Source of the DNA: JBBRSL01 sp038245435
GTDB lineage: Bacteria; Patescibacteriota; Saccharimonadia; Saccharimonadales; CAIOMD01
Assembly: GCA_038245435.1 (NCBI GenBank)
Contig: JBBRSL010000041.1
Span: 1 to 5,508 of the forward strand
Direction: 5' to 3'
Length of the DNA stretch: 5,508 bases
In this document: positions 1-4,958 of the stretch, in pieces
Layout: every line of letters begins with the position of its first letter
Numbering within the stretch: the first letter of the stretch is position 1
Translations under genes and position numbers: made by a program
Notes under the pieces: generated by a model
What the model was told of the DNA's origin: nothing
Databases searched by the model: none
Seen by the model: the letters and a program-made list of their open reading frames with translations, nothing else

Positions 1-460
1 AAAGGCGCAGTTCAACCGGCACATAATCACCGGGGTTCAAAACAAATATATCACCCGGGACAACACTGTTGGCCGGAATCTGCACAGTAGCACCATCACG
101 CTTAACGGTCACTTGTTTTTGTGGCACTTTGGCGACCGTTACAAGCACGTGTCGAACAAAGCCTTGCTGCGTAAAGGCAAACGCACCAAGCAAACTAGCC
201 GTGAAGGTAAAGACTAAAACTGCGTGCCGCGACTCAAGTACGAATACCGATGCCGATAAAACGAGCATAATAACTAAAACTGCCCAAAAAATAGCCGAAA
301 TTTTTGGCGTTGATATGTTTGATACTTTTTTTGATTTTACTGAACGCCCTCGTACTTGCTCTGATGTAAGGCCCTTTTTCATTTGCACTTCGAAAGCCGC
401 ACATGTTTCTAAAACCGTTGCCATGTACCACTGTTTTTTGATGTCTGATTTTGTCGCCAT
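1..460 (-). CDS. P-type cation-transporting ATPase, N-terminal part (runs off window)
   Basis: Reading the - strand from ATG at 460 gives 153 uninterrupted codons to the window edge, so the gene is 3'-truncated by the window. Residues 11-45 resemble the short N-terminal domain of Ca2+/Mg2+/Na+-type P-ATPases (tryptophan at 11, then KKGLTSEQVRGR at 28-39). Two membrane segments follow at about 54-76 and 80-98. Residues 117-153 look like the start of the actuator domain, with VKRDG at 119-123, VVPGDI at 133-138 and NPGDYVPVE at 142-150, the usual 'VPGD...GD.vP.d' pattern. The catalytic DKTGT loop would lie outside the window. No heavy-metal CxxC domain precedes TM1, so a P2-type pump (Ca, Mg, Na/K-like) is more likely than a copper or zinc exporter; the ion cannot be told. 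An in-frame TGA lies 24 nt upstream of ATG 460, so this is the first ATG; M13 is a less likely alternative. No Shine-Dalgarno site is visible. It diverges from the gene at 528. Confidence 0.87.
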   Translation of the reverse strand, partial: MATKSDIKKQWYMATVLETCAAFEVQMKKGLTSEQVRGRSVKSKKVSNISTPKISAIFWAVLVIMLVLSASVFVLESRHAVLVFTFTASLLGAFAFTQQGFVRHVLVTVAKVPQKQVTVKRDGATVQIPANSVVPGDIFVLNPGDYVPVELRL

Positions 461-467
461 TGTTTTA

Positions 468-497
468 TTGCCGCTAATGCTTATTCAATGATATAGT
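468..497 (+). promoter_or_regulatory. Weak candidate promoter for the four-gene + strand cluster
   Basis: TTGCCG (468-473) and TATAGT (492-497) are separated by 18 bp, in the 67-bp gap between the divergent ATPase and the 528 gene. The -35 matches consensus at 4 of 6 and the -10 at 5 of 6. The purine-rich run GAGAGAGGG (505-513) could serve as a Shine-Dalgarno site but sits about 14 nt before the ATG, farther than usual. Confidence 0.35.
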
Positions 498-527
498 CTT
501 TTAAGAGAGAGGGCAAAAAGAAAACAG

Positions 528-788
528 ATGGCAATAGTCGCGGCAGGTGCACTGTCGACGTTAGAACAAATACACAGCATCAACTTGCGGGCTGTTTTTG
601 GCGGCACGCTTTTGATTCTCTGCTGTCTTGTAGCTGCGGGTTTATTTAAAAATAAACCCCGAAACTCTTCATACATTTTTGTTGTTCTAGTCGGTGTTAT
701 TGCGATTGTAAGTGGCATACTACTGGCAAGCGCCTTGTATGTCGTACAAAATCCCAGTATTACCGTTTTTTGGAGTTTAGTCCCATGA
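528..788 (+). CDS. Small two-helix membrane protein, function unknown
   Basis: An 86-residue protein I do not recognise by name. It has a short N-terminal stretch, a hydrophobic helix at about 20-40 (with a CC pair at 32-33), a basic/polar turn KNKPRNSS at 41-48, a second helix at about 48-72, and a short tail ending SLVP. The KNKPR turn between the helices suggests that loop is cytoplasmic with both termini outside (positive-inside rule, an inference). No earlier in-frame start exists: TGA lies at 489-491. Its stop codon overlaps the start of the next gene as ATGA (785-788), so the two are probably translationally coupled and may form a membrane complex. It is the first gene of the cluster that ends with the flavoprotein reductase. 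Confidence 0.75.
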   Translation: MAIVAAGALSTLEQIHSINLRAVFGGTLLILCCLVAAGLFKNKPRNSSYIFVVLVGVIAIVSGILLASALYVVQNPSITVFWSLVP

Positions 789-1492
789 GTAATCTCGATA
801 TCCTACTCTTTATCTGCACCGTTGCTGCAGTAAGTGGTATTACCCCAACGGTACTGAGTATTTTTTCGAGTCTGCTTGCCAGCACTCTTGGGAGAGGCCA
901 TAGGACTACAAAGCTTTGGGTTAATAGCGTGGCCTTTTTCACTGGCTTTATTAGTACCATTGTCGTCATCGGCACATCTTTTTGGCTGCTTCTTACTGCA
1001 CTCGATACGACTACTGCTCTATACCTATGTCTTGGCGTTGCCGCCCTTGCCGTAGCTGCAGCCATAATTGAAGTTAAAGATTATTTTTGGTACGGCCGCG
1101 GTATTAGCCACAAGCCGCACAAAAGGCTACACTCGGTACTACATAAACACACCAGTAAAAAATTTGGCACTCTAAGTGCATTTGTACTCGGAATTATTGC
1201 CGTTGCGGCAACAGCCTCAAATATTGGGCTGGTCACTATTACGGCTGCTAGCTTGCTTTATGTTACGAGCCTCGCACCAAATGCTGCCTGGTTTGTGCTT
1301 TTTGGCATGTGCCTACTTATTGGCGCTTTCTTTACGCTCGTTACCGTCGCCGGTGACACCAAGATAAGTGCCGTTTTGCAGTGGAAAGAAGAAGGCAAAG
1401 CCGTTATGCGCCTTGGAAGTGGGCTGGCACTCGTTGCTGCTGCTTGGCTTATGCTCCTCATTATTAGTCACACCCTGACGGTAGGTCTATAA
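785..1492 (+). CDS. Six-helix membrane protein, CcdA/DsbD-transmembrane-domain-like, lacking redox cysteines
   Basis: A 235-residue integral membrane protein with helices at about 6-30, 45-70, 77-95, 127-150, 153-188 and 208-230. Several features resemble the CcdA/DsbD transmembrane family as I know it: GITPTVLS (18-25) sits where that family has its first 'PCvlP' turn; EVKDYFWYGRGIS (96-108) resembles the 'ikdyFw.gkG.S' segment after helix 3; and LQWKEEGKAVMRL (198-210) precedes the last helix. In that family a cysteine in helix 1 and one in helix 4 carry electrons across the membrane. Here the only cysteines are C11, C82 and C176, none at those places, so thiol relay is doubtful. A LysE/GAP-type exporter fold is an alternative. 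I start at ATG 785 because of the ATGA overlap with the preceding stop; an in-frame ATG at 770 would add five residues. Only 1 bp separates it from the ATP-cone gene. Confidence 0.8.
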   Translation: MSNLDILLFICTVAAVSGITPTVLSIFSSLLASTLGRGHRTTKLWVNSVAFFTGFISTIVVIGTSFWLLLTALDTTTALYLCLGVAALAVAAAIIEVKDYFWYGRGISHKPHKRLHSVLHKHTSKKFGTLSAFVLGIIAVAATASNIGLVTITAASLLYVTSLAPNAAWFVLFGMCLLIGAFFTLVTVAGDTKISAVLQWKEEGKAVMRLGSGLALVAAAWLMLLIISHTLTVGL

Positions 1493-1493
1493 C

Positions 1494-1763
1494 ATGAAGC
1501 ACATTGTAAAACGCAGTGGACGAACCGAAGCGTTTGATGAGCGAAAATTGTATGCCAGCATTTACGCCGCCTGCTTGGGTGTTCGTGAGCCTGTCGGGGC
1601 TGCCGAACTGATTGCTGAACGAGTTTGTGCCGATATTTCTGAGTGGATTCAGCCAAAAAGTGAGGTTAGTTCAGATGATATCCGTGTGCACGCAACTAAA
1701 TCCGTAAAACAACTTAATGAACATGCTGCGATTTTATACGCGCATCATCGTATAATGTGGTAA
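1494..1763 (+). CDS. Stand-alone ATP-cone domain protein
   Basis: An 89-residue protein that is one ATP-cone (nucleotide-binding regulatory) domain and little else. The N-terminus HIVKRSGRTEAFDERKL (3-19) matches the family pattern 'V.KR.G..E.FD..K', including the K6-R7 pair that contacts nucleotide phosphates. The helical remainder (A21-A26, a long helix at 36-52, DDIRV at 61-65, LNEHAAILYAHHR at 74-86) follows the usual layout through 'L...A..Y...R'. ATP cones normally sit at the N-terminus of class I/III ribonucleotide reductases or in NrdR, which adds a zinc ribbon. Neither a catalytic domain nor a CxxC ribbon is present, so it is not NrdR. It could be a nucleotide-sensing partner of a neighbour or of a reductase encoded elsewhere. 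GTAGG at 1481-1485, about 8 nt before the ATG, is a weak Shine-Dalgarno site. The gene starts 1 bp after the membrane gene and ends 8 bp before the flavoprotein ATG. Confidence 0.85.
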   Translation: MKHIVKRSGRTEAFDERKLYASIYAACLGVREPVGAAELIAERVCADISEWIQPKSEVSSDDIRVHATKSVKQLNEHAAILYAHHRIMW

Positions 1764-1771
1764 ACACGCTT

Positions 1772-3163
1772 ATGTCTATATATCCATCAAAAAAACCAAA
1801 CAACTTTGACTTCGACCTTCTTATCATCGGGAGCGGGGCTGGCGGTGGCGTTGCAGCACATTTGGCTGCCGGTGAAGGTAAAAAAGTTGGGCTTGTCGAA
1901 TCTGACCTACTCGGAGGCGATTGCCCAAACTATTCATGTATTCCGACCAAAAGTTTACTGACTGCCGCGAACGCCCTCGATGCTATGAAATCCGCATCGC
2001 AGCATGGGCTGAAAGCTACCACTATTAGCTATAACGCGAATTCACTGTCGCGCTGGCGCGATGCAGTTGTTGCTGAGGCAAATGGCTCCCAAACAAACAG
2101 TGCTTTTACCAGCGATGGTATTAAAGTTATCCATGGTCATGCTCACTTTTTAAGCCCGTGGGTTATTAATGTTGGCAGTCACCGCTACAGTGCACGCAAA
2201 TTTTTAATTGCAACTGGTAGTAGCCCAATCATCCCCACCATTAAAGGGCTCGAAGATGCTGGCTATATTACCTACCGCGAAGCTGGCATGCTTAATGAAT
2301 TCCCTAAAAGCATCGTTATTGTTGGGGGTGGCGCAACAGCCTACGAATATAGTCAAATTTTTAATGCTTTTGGTGCACGAGTACATATTATTGAACGACA
2401 CGGTCATTTACTGCATAGCGAAGATTCAGAAGTGGGTGATTTAGCCGAAGCAAACTTAACGGCGAGGGGTGTGCGTGTACACCTCAGCTCAAAAGTTAGC
2501 CACGTAAGCGGTGATAAAAAACACAAAGTTGTCGTGTTCGAGCAAAATGGCCAAGAACATCGTATCGTATGCGACACCATCATGGTTGCCAGTGGCAAAA
2601 AACCGAACCTCGACCTTGGGCTCGAAAATACCGGCATTAAGTTTAATGAGGCCGGCATTAAAGTTACCAGTGGATTACAAACTTCGAAAAATCATATTTG
2701 GGCAGCTGGTGATGTTGTCGGTGGTGACTTATTTGCCCATGTTGCCGTGCAGCATGCTCGGGTAGCGGCGCATAACATGTACCACTCTAAAAAGGCTCGC
2801 TTTAGTACGCATGCCATTCCTCGTATTTTTTACGGCATACCCGAAATCGCTTGCGTTGGTAAAACAGAGCATCAACTACGCATGACTAACGTTTCGTACC
2901 AGACAGCTATTGCACCAATTGGCCTTATTGGGCGATCAGGACTGGCGAACTTTGACTCAGGATTCGTAAAGCTTATTGCCACCCACGGTGGCACACTAAT
3001 TGGCGCAAGTATTGTGGCACCGCATGCGGGTGAAATACTGCAAGAACTGACCTTTGCCATTAACCGTGGCCACCGCGCCTGTGACGTTGCCGAAACAATT
3101 CATCCGTTCCCTACGTGGAGCGAGGCAATCCGCATTGCTGCAAGCCGCATCCGCTGCGACTAA
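1772..3163 (+). CDS. FAD-dependent pyridine nucleotide-disulfide oxidoreductase (mercuric reductase / dihydrolipoamide dehydrogenase-like)
   Basis: A 463-residue group I flavoprotein disulfide reductase, the usual length for a dihydrolipoamide dehydrogenase without extra domains. Domains in order: FAD-binding Rossmann motif IIGSGAGGG at 18-26 with E43 ending the second strand; redox-active disulfide GGDCPNYSCIPTK (C51 and C56, the family's CxxxxC); NAD(P) Rossmann motif VGGGATAYE at 184-192; second FAD motif AAGD at 311-314; and C-terminal dimerisation domain with the catalytic HPFPTWSE (H444, E451). E208 at the end of the second NAD(P)-fold strand suggests NADH rather than NADPH. No N-terminal NmerA-like domain and no C-terminal CC pair exist, so mercuric reductase activity is not supported; a lone cysteine (C462) sits two residues from the end. 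The substrate is unknown. I prefer ATG 1772; GTG 1757, which overlaps the previous gene, would add five residues. It is the last gene of the cluster and its stop abuts that of the convergent HD gene. Confidence 0.92.
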   Translation: MSIYPSKKPNNFDFDLLIIGSGAGGGVAAHLAAGEGKKVGLVESDLLGGDCPNYSCIPTKSLLTAANALDAMKSASQHGLKATTISYNANSLSRWRDAVVAEANGSQTNSAFTSDGIKVIHGHAHFLSPWVINVGSHRYSARKFLIATGSSPIIPTIKGLEDAGYITYREAGMLNEFPKSIVIVGGGATAYEYSQIFNAFGARVHIIERHGHLLHSEDSEVGDLAEANLTARGVRVHLSSKVSHVSGDKKHKVVVFEQNGQEHRIVCDTIMVASGKKPNLDLGLENTGIKFNEAGIKVTSGLQTSKNHIWAAGDVVGGDLFAHVAVQHARVAAHNMYHSKKARFSTHAIPRIFYGIPEIACVGKTEHQLRMTNVSYQTAIAPIGLIGRSGLANFDSGFVKLIATHGGTLIGASIVAPHAGEILQELTFAINRGHRACDVAETIHPFPTWSEAIRIAASRIRCD

Positions 3164-3835
3164 CTAACTTTGTTTTAAATCAGACATGTAGGTATCAGCA
3201 ATATATTGACCAAGCTCTCTTCTGATATCTACGACAGCTCCAAATTCTGGATATCGATTCAACAAGCGTTGCATCCGCTTCTCTTCTGACTCTAAAAATT
3301 CACCATACGTGTACTGACGTCTTAATACTTCTGCTTTATTTGGAAGATGAATAAGCAAAACCATAATTTTGTCCACAGCACCAACGAATCTCGATTCAGG
3401 AGACTTTTGAGCTTCATAATCTTCCACTTGGTGGCTATACCCTGGAATATGTAAGTACTCTTCTATTAGTTGGGCTTTTCCCTCTTCTTCACGTTTTGCT
3501 TTAAGAAGTAAATCTTCAGGAGTGATGTGATCAGTCGGCGTATCTCCAACGTAGGCCTCAACATCATCGTGCAAGAGTGAAAGTCTAGCCACAAGGTTAG
3601 CATCAAGATCTGGATACAGTAGCTCGGCAAGCTCAGTCGCGACCTTTCCGAGCATAAAGGAATGTTCTGCAACATTTTCAGCACGACCATCAGGATGGTC
3701 AGTTCGGGTTCTTTTTTCTTGCACAAGTCTACTGGCCATGGCGCCCATTTGCAGCGCAACATTACTGGCGCGTGAAAGCTCATGTTTTGTCGCTGGAATC
3801 TGAAATAAAAAACTATTTTCGTTAGGTACAGTCAT
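3164..3835 (-). CDS. HD-domain phosphohydrolase, YfbR / HDDC2-like (5'-deoxynucleotidase family)
   Basis: A 223-residue HD-superfamily protein. Metal ligands expected for the YfbR/HDDC2 branch are all visible: H58 in ENVAEHS (53-59), H89-D90 in LLHDDVE (87-93), and D155 in FVGAVDKI (150-157). The family's accessory acidic residues appear as E93 and D98 (GDTPTD, 97-102). Characterised relatives remove phosphate from deoxynucleoside 5'-monophosphates in the cytoplasm, so nucleotide-pool maintenance or salvage is the likely role; substrate specificity is an inference. I chose ATG 3835 because homologous sequence begins soon after it. A GTG start at 3892 (or ATG 3886) would add up to 19 residues of hydrophobic, unfamilial sequence and cannot be excluded, since neither start has a clear Shine-Dalgarno site. 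It is alone on this strand between the convergent reductase and the upstream tRNA terminator. No terminator separates it from the reductase. Confidence 0.85.
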   Translation of the reverse strand: MTVPNENSFLFQIPATKHELSRASNVALQMGAMASRLVQEKRTRTDHPDGRAENVAEHSFMLGKVATELAELLYPDLDANLVARLSLLHDDVEAYVGDTPTDHITPEDLLLKAKREEEGKAQLIEEYLHIPGYSHQVEDYEAQKSPESRFVGAVDKIMVLLIHLPNKAEVLRRQYTYGEFLESEEKRMQRLLNRYPEFGAVVDIRRELGQYIADTYMSDLKQS

Positions 3836-3910
3836 AGGATAAATTATCCATAAGAAGATCTTGGGTTGCAAGCATAAGCATCTCATCAGCACTTAATAAT
3901 ACTTTAAAAT

Positions 3911-3945
3911 AAAAAAGACCTGTTAAATTATAACGGGTCTTTTTT
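3911..3945 (-). terminator. Intrinsic terminator after the intron-containing tRNA, symmetric enough to act both ways
   Basis: A 15-bp stem (3911-3925 with 3931-3945) closes a 5-nt loop (AATTA). The stem is A6-GACC-TGTTA paired with TAACG-GGTC-T6, with one T-G wobble. Both strands therefore have a GC-containing hairpin followed by a T run. On the - strand it begins within the tRNA's encoded CCA and would end the tRNA transcript. On the + strand nothing obvious needs it. A TATAAT hexamer on the - strand (3932-3927) lies in the loop region but has no good -35 partner. Confidence 0.85.
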
Positions 3946-4265
3946 GGTGGGGGTACCTGGACTTGAACCAGGGACCAATCGGTTATGCGTACCACTACAA
4001 CTTTCGTTGCCTCTTTCGTGTTTGTGGTCTGGACTGTCTCTTTATCCAAAAATGGATACCTGCCATACAGTCTCTACACCTTCCCGCAAATCTGCGGGCT
4101 TGGCTCGGGATTACCATGCTAAAGAGCAAAGGCTTCCCCGAATTTGACAGGATATACTTACCGGTTACCCATGTAAGCAGCCCTTAACTTTTTGACATAT
4201 CAAATACTTTGACTTAGCCAAATTGTTAGTTGAGCCGACTGCTCTAACCACTGAGCTATACCCCC
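3945..4265 (-). tRNA. Intron-containing tRNA with CAU anticodon, most like tRNA-Ile2 (lysidine type)
   Basis: Two exons, 4265-4233 (33 nt) and 3987-3945 (43 nt including encoded CCA), join to a complete 76-nt cloverleaf. The acceptor is GGGGGTA/TACCCCC with discriminator A; the D stem is GCTC/GAGC; the anticodon stem is GTCGG/CCGAT around loop CTCATAA (anticodon CAT); the variable region is TGGTC-like; the T arm is CTGGTTCAAGTCCAG. The C11-G24 pair marks an elongator, not an initiator. The D arm, TTGGTC stretch and T arm resemble bacterial tRNA-Ile2(CAU), which needs lysidine at C34 to read AUA. Elongator tRNA-Met is the alternative, and the exons alone do not settle it. The intron interrupts the loop after U33, so the unspliced RNA cannot be read. 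CCA is encoded and overlaps the terminator. Confidence 0.92.
3988..4232 (-). ncRNA. Group I self-splicing intron (IC3, Azoarcus-like) in the tRNA anticodon loop
   Basis: A 245-nt intron between U33 and C34. Its helices can be placed on the - strand: P1 pairs exon GGCT (4236-4233) with guide GGCT (4219-4216), putting a U-G wobble at the splice site; P2 has a GGTAAGT-type stem capped by a GTAA loop; P3 is CCTGTCA (4151-4145) with TGGCAGG (4065-4059); P4 is TCGGG (4141-4137) with CCCGA (4109-4105); P6a is CCCGCA/TGCGGG (4098-4083); P7 is GACTGT (4072-4067) with ACAGTC (4037-4032); P8 is ATCCA/TGGAT (4057-4044); and P9 ends in CAAC-GAAA-GTTG. The last intron base is G (3988), as group I splicing requires. 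The core segments GTCAAATTCGG, CCGAGCCAAGC and AAGGTGTAGAGACT match, from memory, the Azoarcus tRNA-Ile intron. No homing endonuclease is encoded, so it is probably not mobile by itself. Confidence 0.95.
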
Positions 4266-4280
4266 GCGATTAGCCACTTG

Positions 4281-4286
4281 ATTATA
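4281..4286 (-). promoter_or_regulatory. -10 element for the intron-containing tRNA
   Basis: On the - strand a perfect TATAAT (4286-4281) lies 15 nt before the mature tRNA 5' end, placing transcription start near 4274 with a leader of about 9 nt. The -35 region at 17-18 bp spacing (TGTAAA-like, 4310-4305) is poor. This is the only good -10 upstream of the tRNA on this strand. Confidence 0.6.
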
Positions 4287-4295
4287 CCTCATAAG

Positions 4296-4323
4296 TAGTC
4301 ACTTTTTACAGATGTTATATAAT
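4296..4323 (+). promoter_or_regulatory. Candidate promoter of the FtsB-like gene, back to back with the tRNA promoter
   Basis: TAGTCA (4296-4301, 4 of 6) and TATAAT (4318-4323, 6 of 6) are spaced 16 bp on the + strand. Start of transcription would fall near 4330, only about 5 nt before the ATG at 4335. That would put the possible Shine-Dalgarno AAGGT (4324-4328) outside the transcript. Either the message is nearly leaderless or a more upstream promoter is used. Confidence 0.5.
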
Positions 4324-4334
4324 AAGGTCATAGT

Positions 4335-4772
4335 ATGCTCGATAAAATAAAAAACAATGCAATTGTGACTAATGTTTTCAATACCAAGAACATTGGTTTG
4401 TATGCACTTGCTTTGGTGGCATTTTCAGTGACCTGGAGTAGCGTGCGTATTATTCAAAAAAATTATGAACTTGAAAAAAGTATTACATCGCTTCAACAAC
4501 AAGTTGCTATTTTGGACCAACAAACTCAAAACCAAAAACTTATTAACGAATACTATAAAACTGATTCGTACCTAGACCTTGCAGCGCGCAAGTATTTTAG
4601 TAAAGCAGCGCCCGGCGAGAAAATAATTATTGTACCTGCCGAAGTCGCAAATTCATACATTGTTAAAATCCCAGATAGTCAAAAAACTGCAGCAAGCATT
4701 AAAAAAGTGCCAAAAATACTGCAAAATCTGACTGCTTGGGGCGACTTTTTATCTGGCAAAAAACAGCAATAG
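4335..4772 (+). CDS. FtsB/DivIC-family septum formation protein
   Basis: A 145-residue bitopic membrane protein with the layout of the divisome proteins FtsB/DivIC. A short basic cytoplasmic tail (1-18) leads into one membrane helix at about 19-39. A coiled coil follows at about 40-72, rich in Gln/Glu/Leu (LEKSITSLQQQVAIL at 46-60). Then comes the family's short C-terminal motif: YYKTDSYLDLAARKYF (73-88) and APGEKIIIV (92-100), matching the 'yyk.d.yle..AR......pGE' pattern of the Pfam DivIC/FtsB family. In model bacteria this protein binds FtsL and FtsQ and helps activate septal peptidoglycan synthesis. The 45-residue tail after residue 100 is longer than in E. coli FtsB. AAGGT, 7 nt before ATG, is a plausible Shine-Dalgarno site. 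Its neighbours are tRNA genes, not cell-division genes. Confidence 0.85.
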   Translation: MLDKIKNNAIVTNVFNTKNIGLYALALVAFSVTWSSVRIIQKNYELEKSITSLQQQVAILDQQTQNQKLINEYYKTDSYLDLAARKYFSKAAPGEKIIIVPAEVANSYIVKIPDSQKTAASIKKVPKILQNLTAWGDFLSGKKQQ

Positions 4773-4774
4773 AC

Positions 4775-4803
4775 TTGACTAACAGAGATAAAAGTCGTAC
4801 TAT
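4775..4803 (+). promoter_or_regulatory. Promoter of the initiator tRNA gene
   Basis: TTGACT (4775-4780) and TACTAT (4798-4803) each match the sigma-70 consensus at 5 of 6 bases and are spaced exactly 17 bp. Transcription would begin near 4810, leaving a leader of about 35 nt before the tRNA. The -35 starts 3 nt after the stop codon of the FtsB-like gene, so the tRNA need not depend on that gene's transcript. Confidence 0.75.
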
Positions 4804-4844
4804 TACACCTGCGTTTATTTCAAATTAATGATAAACAGTAATAT

Positions 4845-4919
4845 TGCGGGGTAGAGCAGTGGCAGCTCGTGTGGCTCATAACCACAAGGTCGCAGGTTCG
4901 AGTCCTGCCCCCGCGACCA
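4845..4919 (+). tRNA. Initiator tRNA-fMet (CAU), CCA encoded
   Basis: A complete 75-nt cloverleaf: acceptor TGCGGGG/CCCCGCG, D arm GAGC-AGTGGCA-GCTC, anticodon arm TGTGG-CTCATAA-CCACA, variable AGGTC, T arm GCAGG-TTCGAGT-CCTGC, discriminator A and encoded CCA. Initiator traits are the A11-U24 pair and the absence of a Watson-Crick pair at 1-72 (here a U-G wobble rather than the C-A of E. coli). One classic trait is altered: of the three G-C pairs at the foot of the anticodon loop (29-31 with 39-41), the outermost is U29-A41. The CCA is also the first three bases of the inverted repeat that follows. Confidence 0.95.
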
Positions 4920-4958
4920 AGTAATAAGTCCTATCGAAAGATAGGACTTATTACTTGG
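4917..4958. terminator. Perfect 19-bp inverted repeat with GAAA loop; probable bidirectional terminator or processing hairpin
   Basis: Bases 4917-4935 pair without a mismatch with 4940-4958 around a GAAA tetraloop. The first three bases are the CCA of tRNA-fMet; on the other strand the stem likewise begins with CCA, at the end of the structured element 4956-5046. The A/T-rich foot (AAGTAATAAG) lacks a clean U run (the + strand 3' side reads ACTTATTACTTGG), so it is a weaker intrinsic terminator by the usual rule than 3911-3945. Its symmetry suggests it serves converging transcripts. A role in protecting or trimming the tRNA 3' end is also possible. Confidence 0.7.

Noticed and set aside
69..491. 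140-codon open frame on the + strand
   Set aside because: It lies opposite the P-type ATPase gene, whose - strand translation carries recognisable family motifs; the + strand product is low-complexity and familyless.
1494..1763. NrdR transcriptional repressor
   Set aside because: The ATP cone is present but the N-terminal zinc ribbon with CxxC pairs is missing.
1772..3163. True mercuric reductase (merA)
   Set aside because: The CxxxxC site is shared by the whole superfamily; the C-terminal CC pair, the NmerA domain and any neighbouring mer genes are absent.
3927..3932. TATAAT on the - strand as promoter of the HD gene
   Set aside because: It lies inside the terminator hairpin and has no acceptable -35 at 16-18 bp; the HD promoter remains unassigned.
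3944..4187. Open frames on the + strand beginning with GVPGLEPGTN
   Set aside because: This is the typical antisense reading of a tRNA T arm; the region is the intron-containing tRNA gene.
3988..4232. Homing endonuclease or archaeal-type bulge-helix-bulge intron
   Set aside because: The intron has no meaningful ORF and shows a complete group I core, so neither applies.
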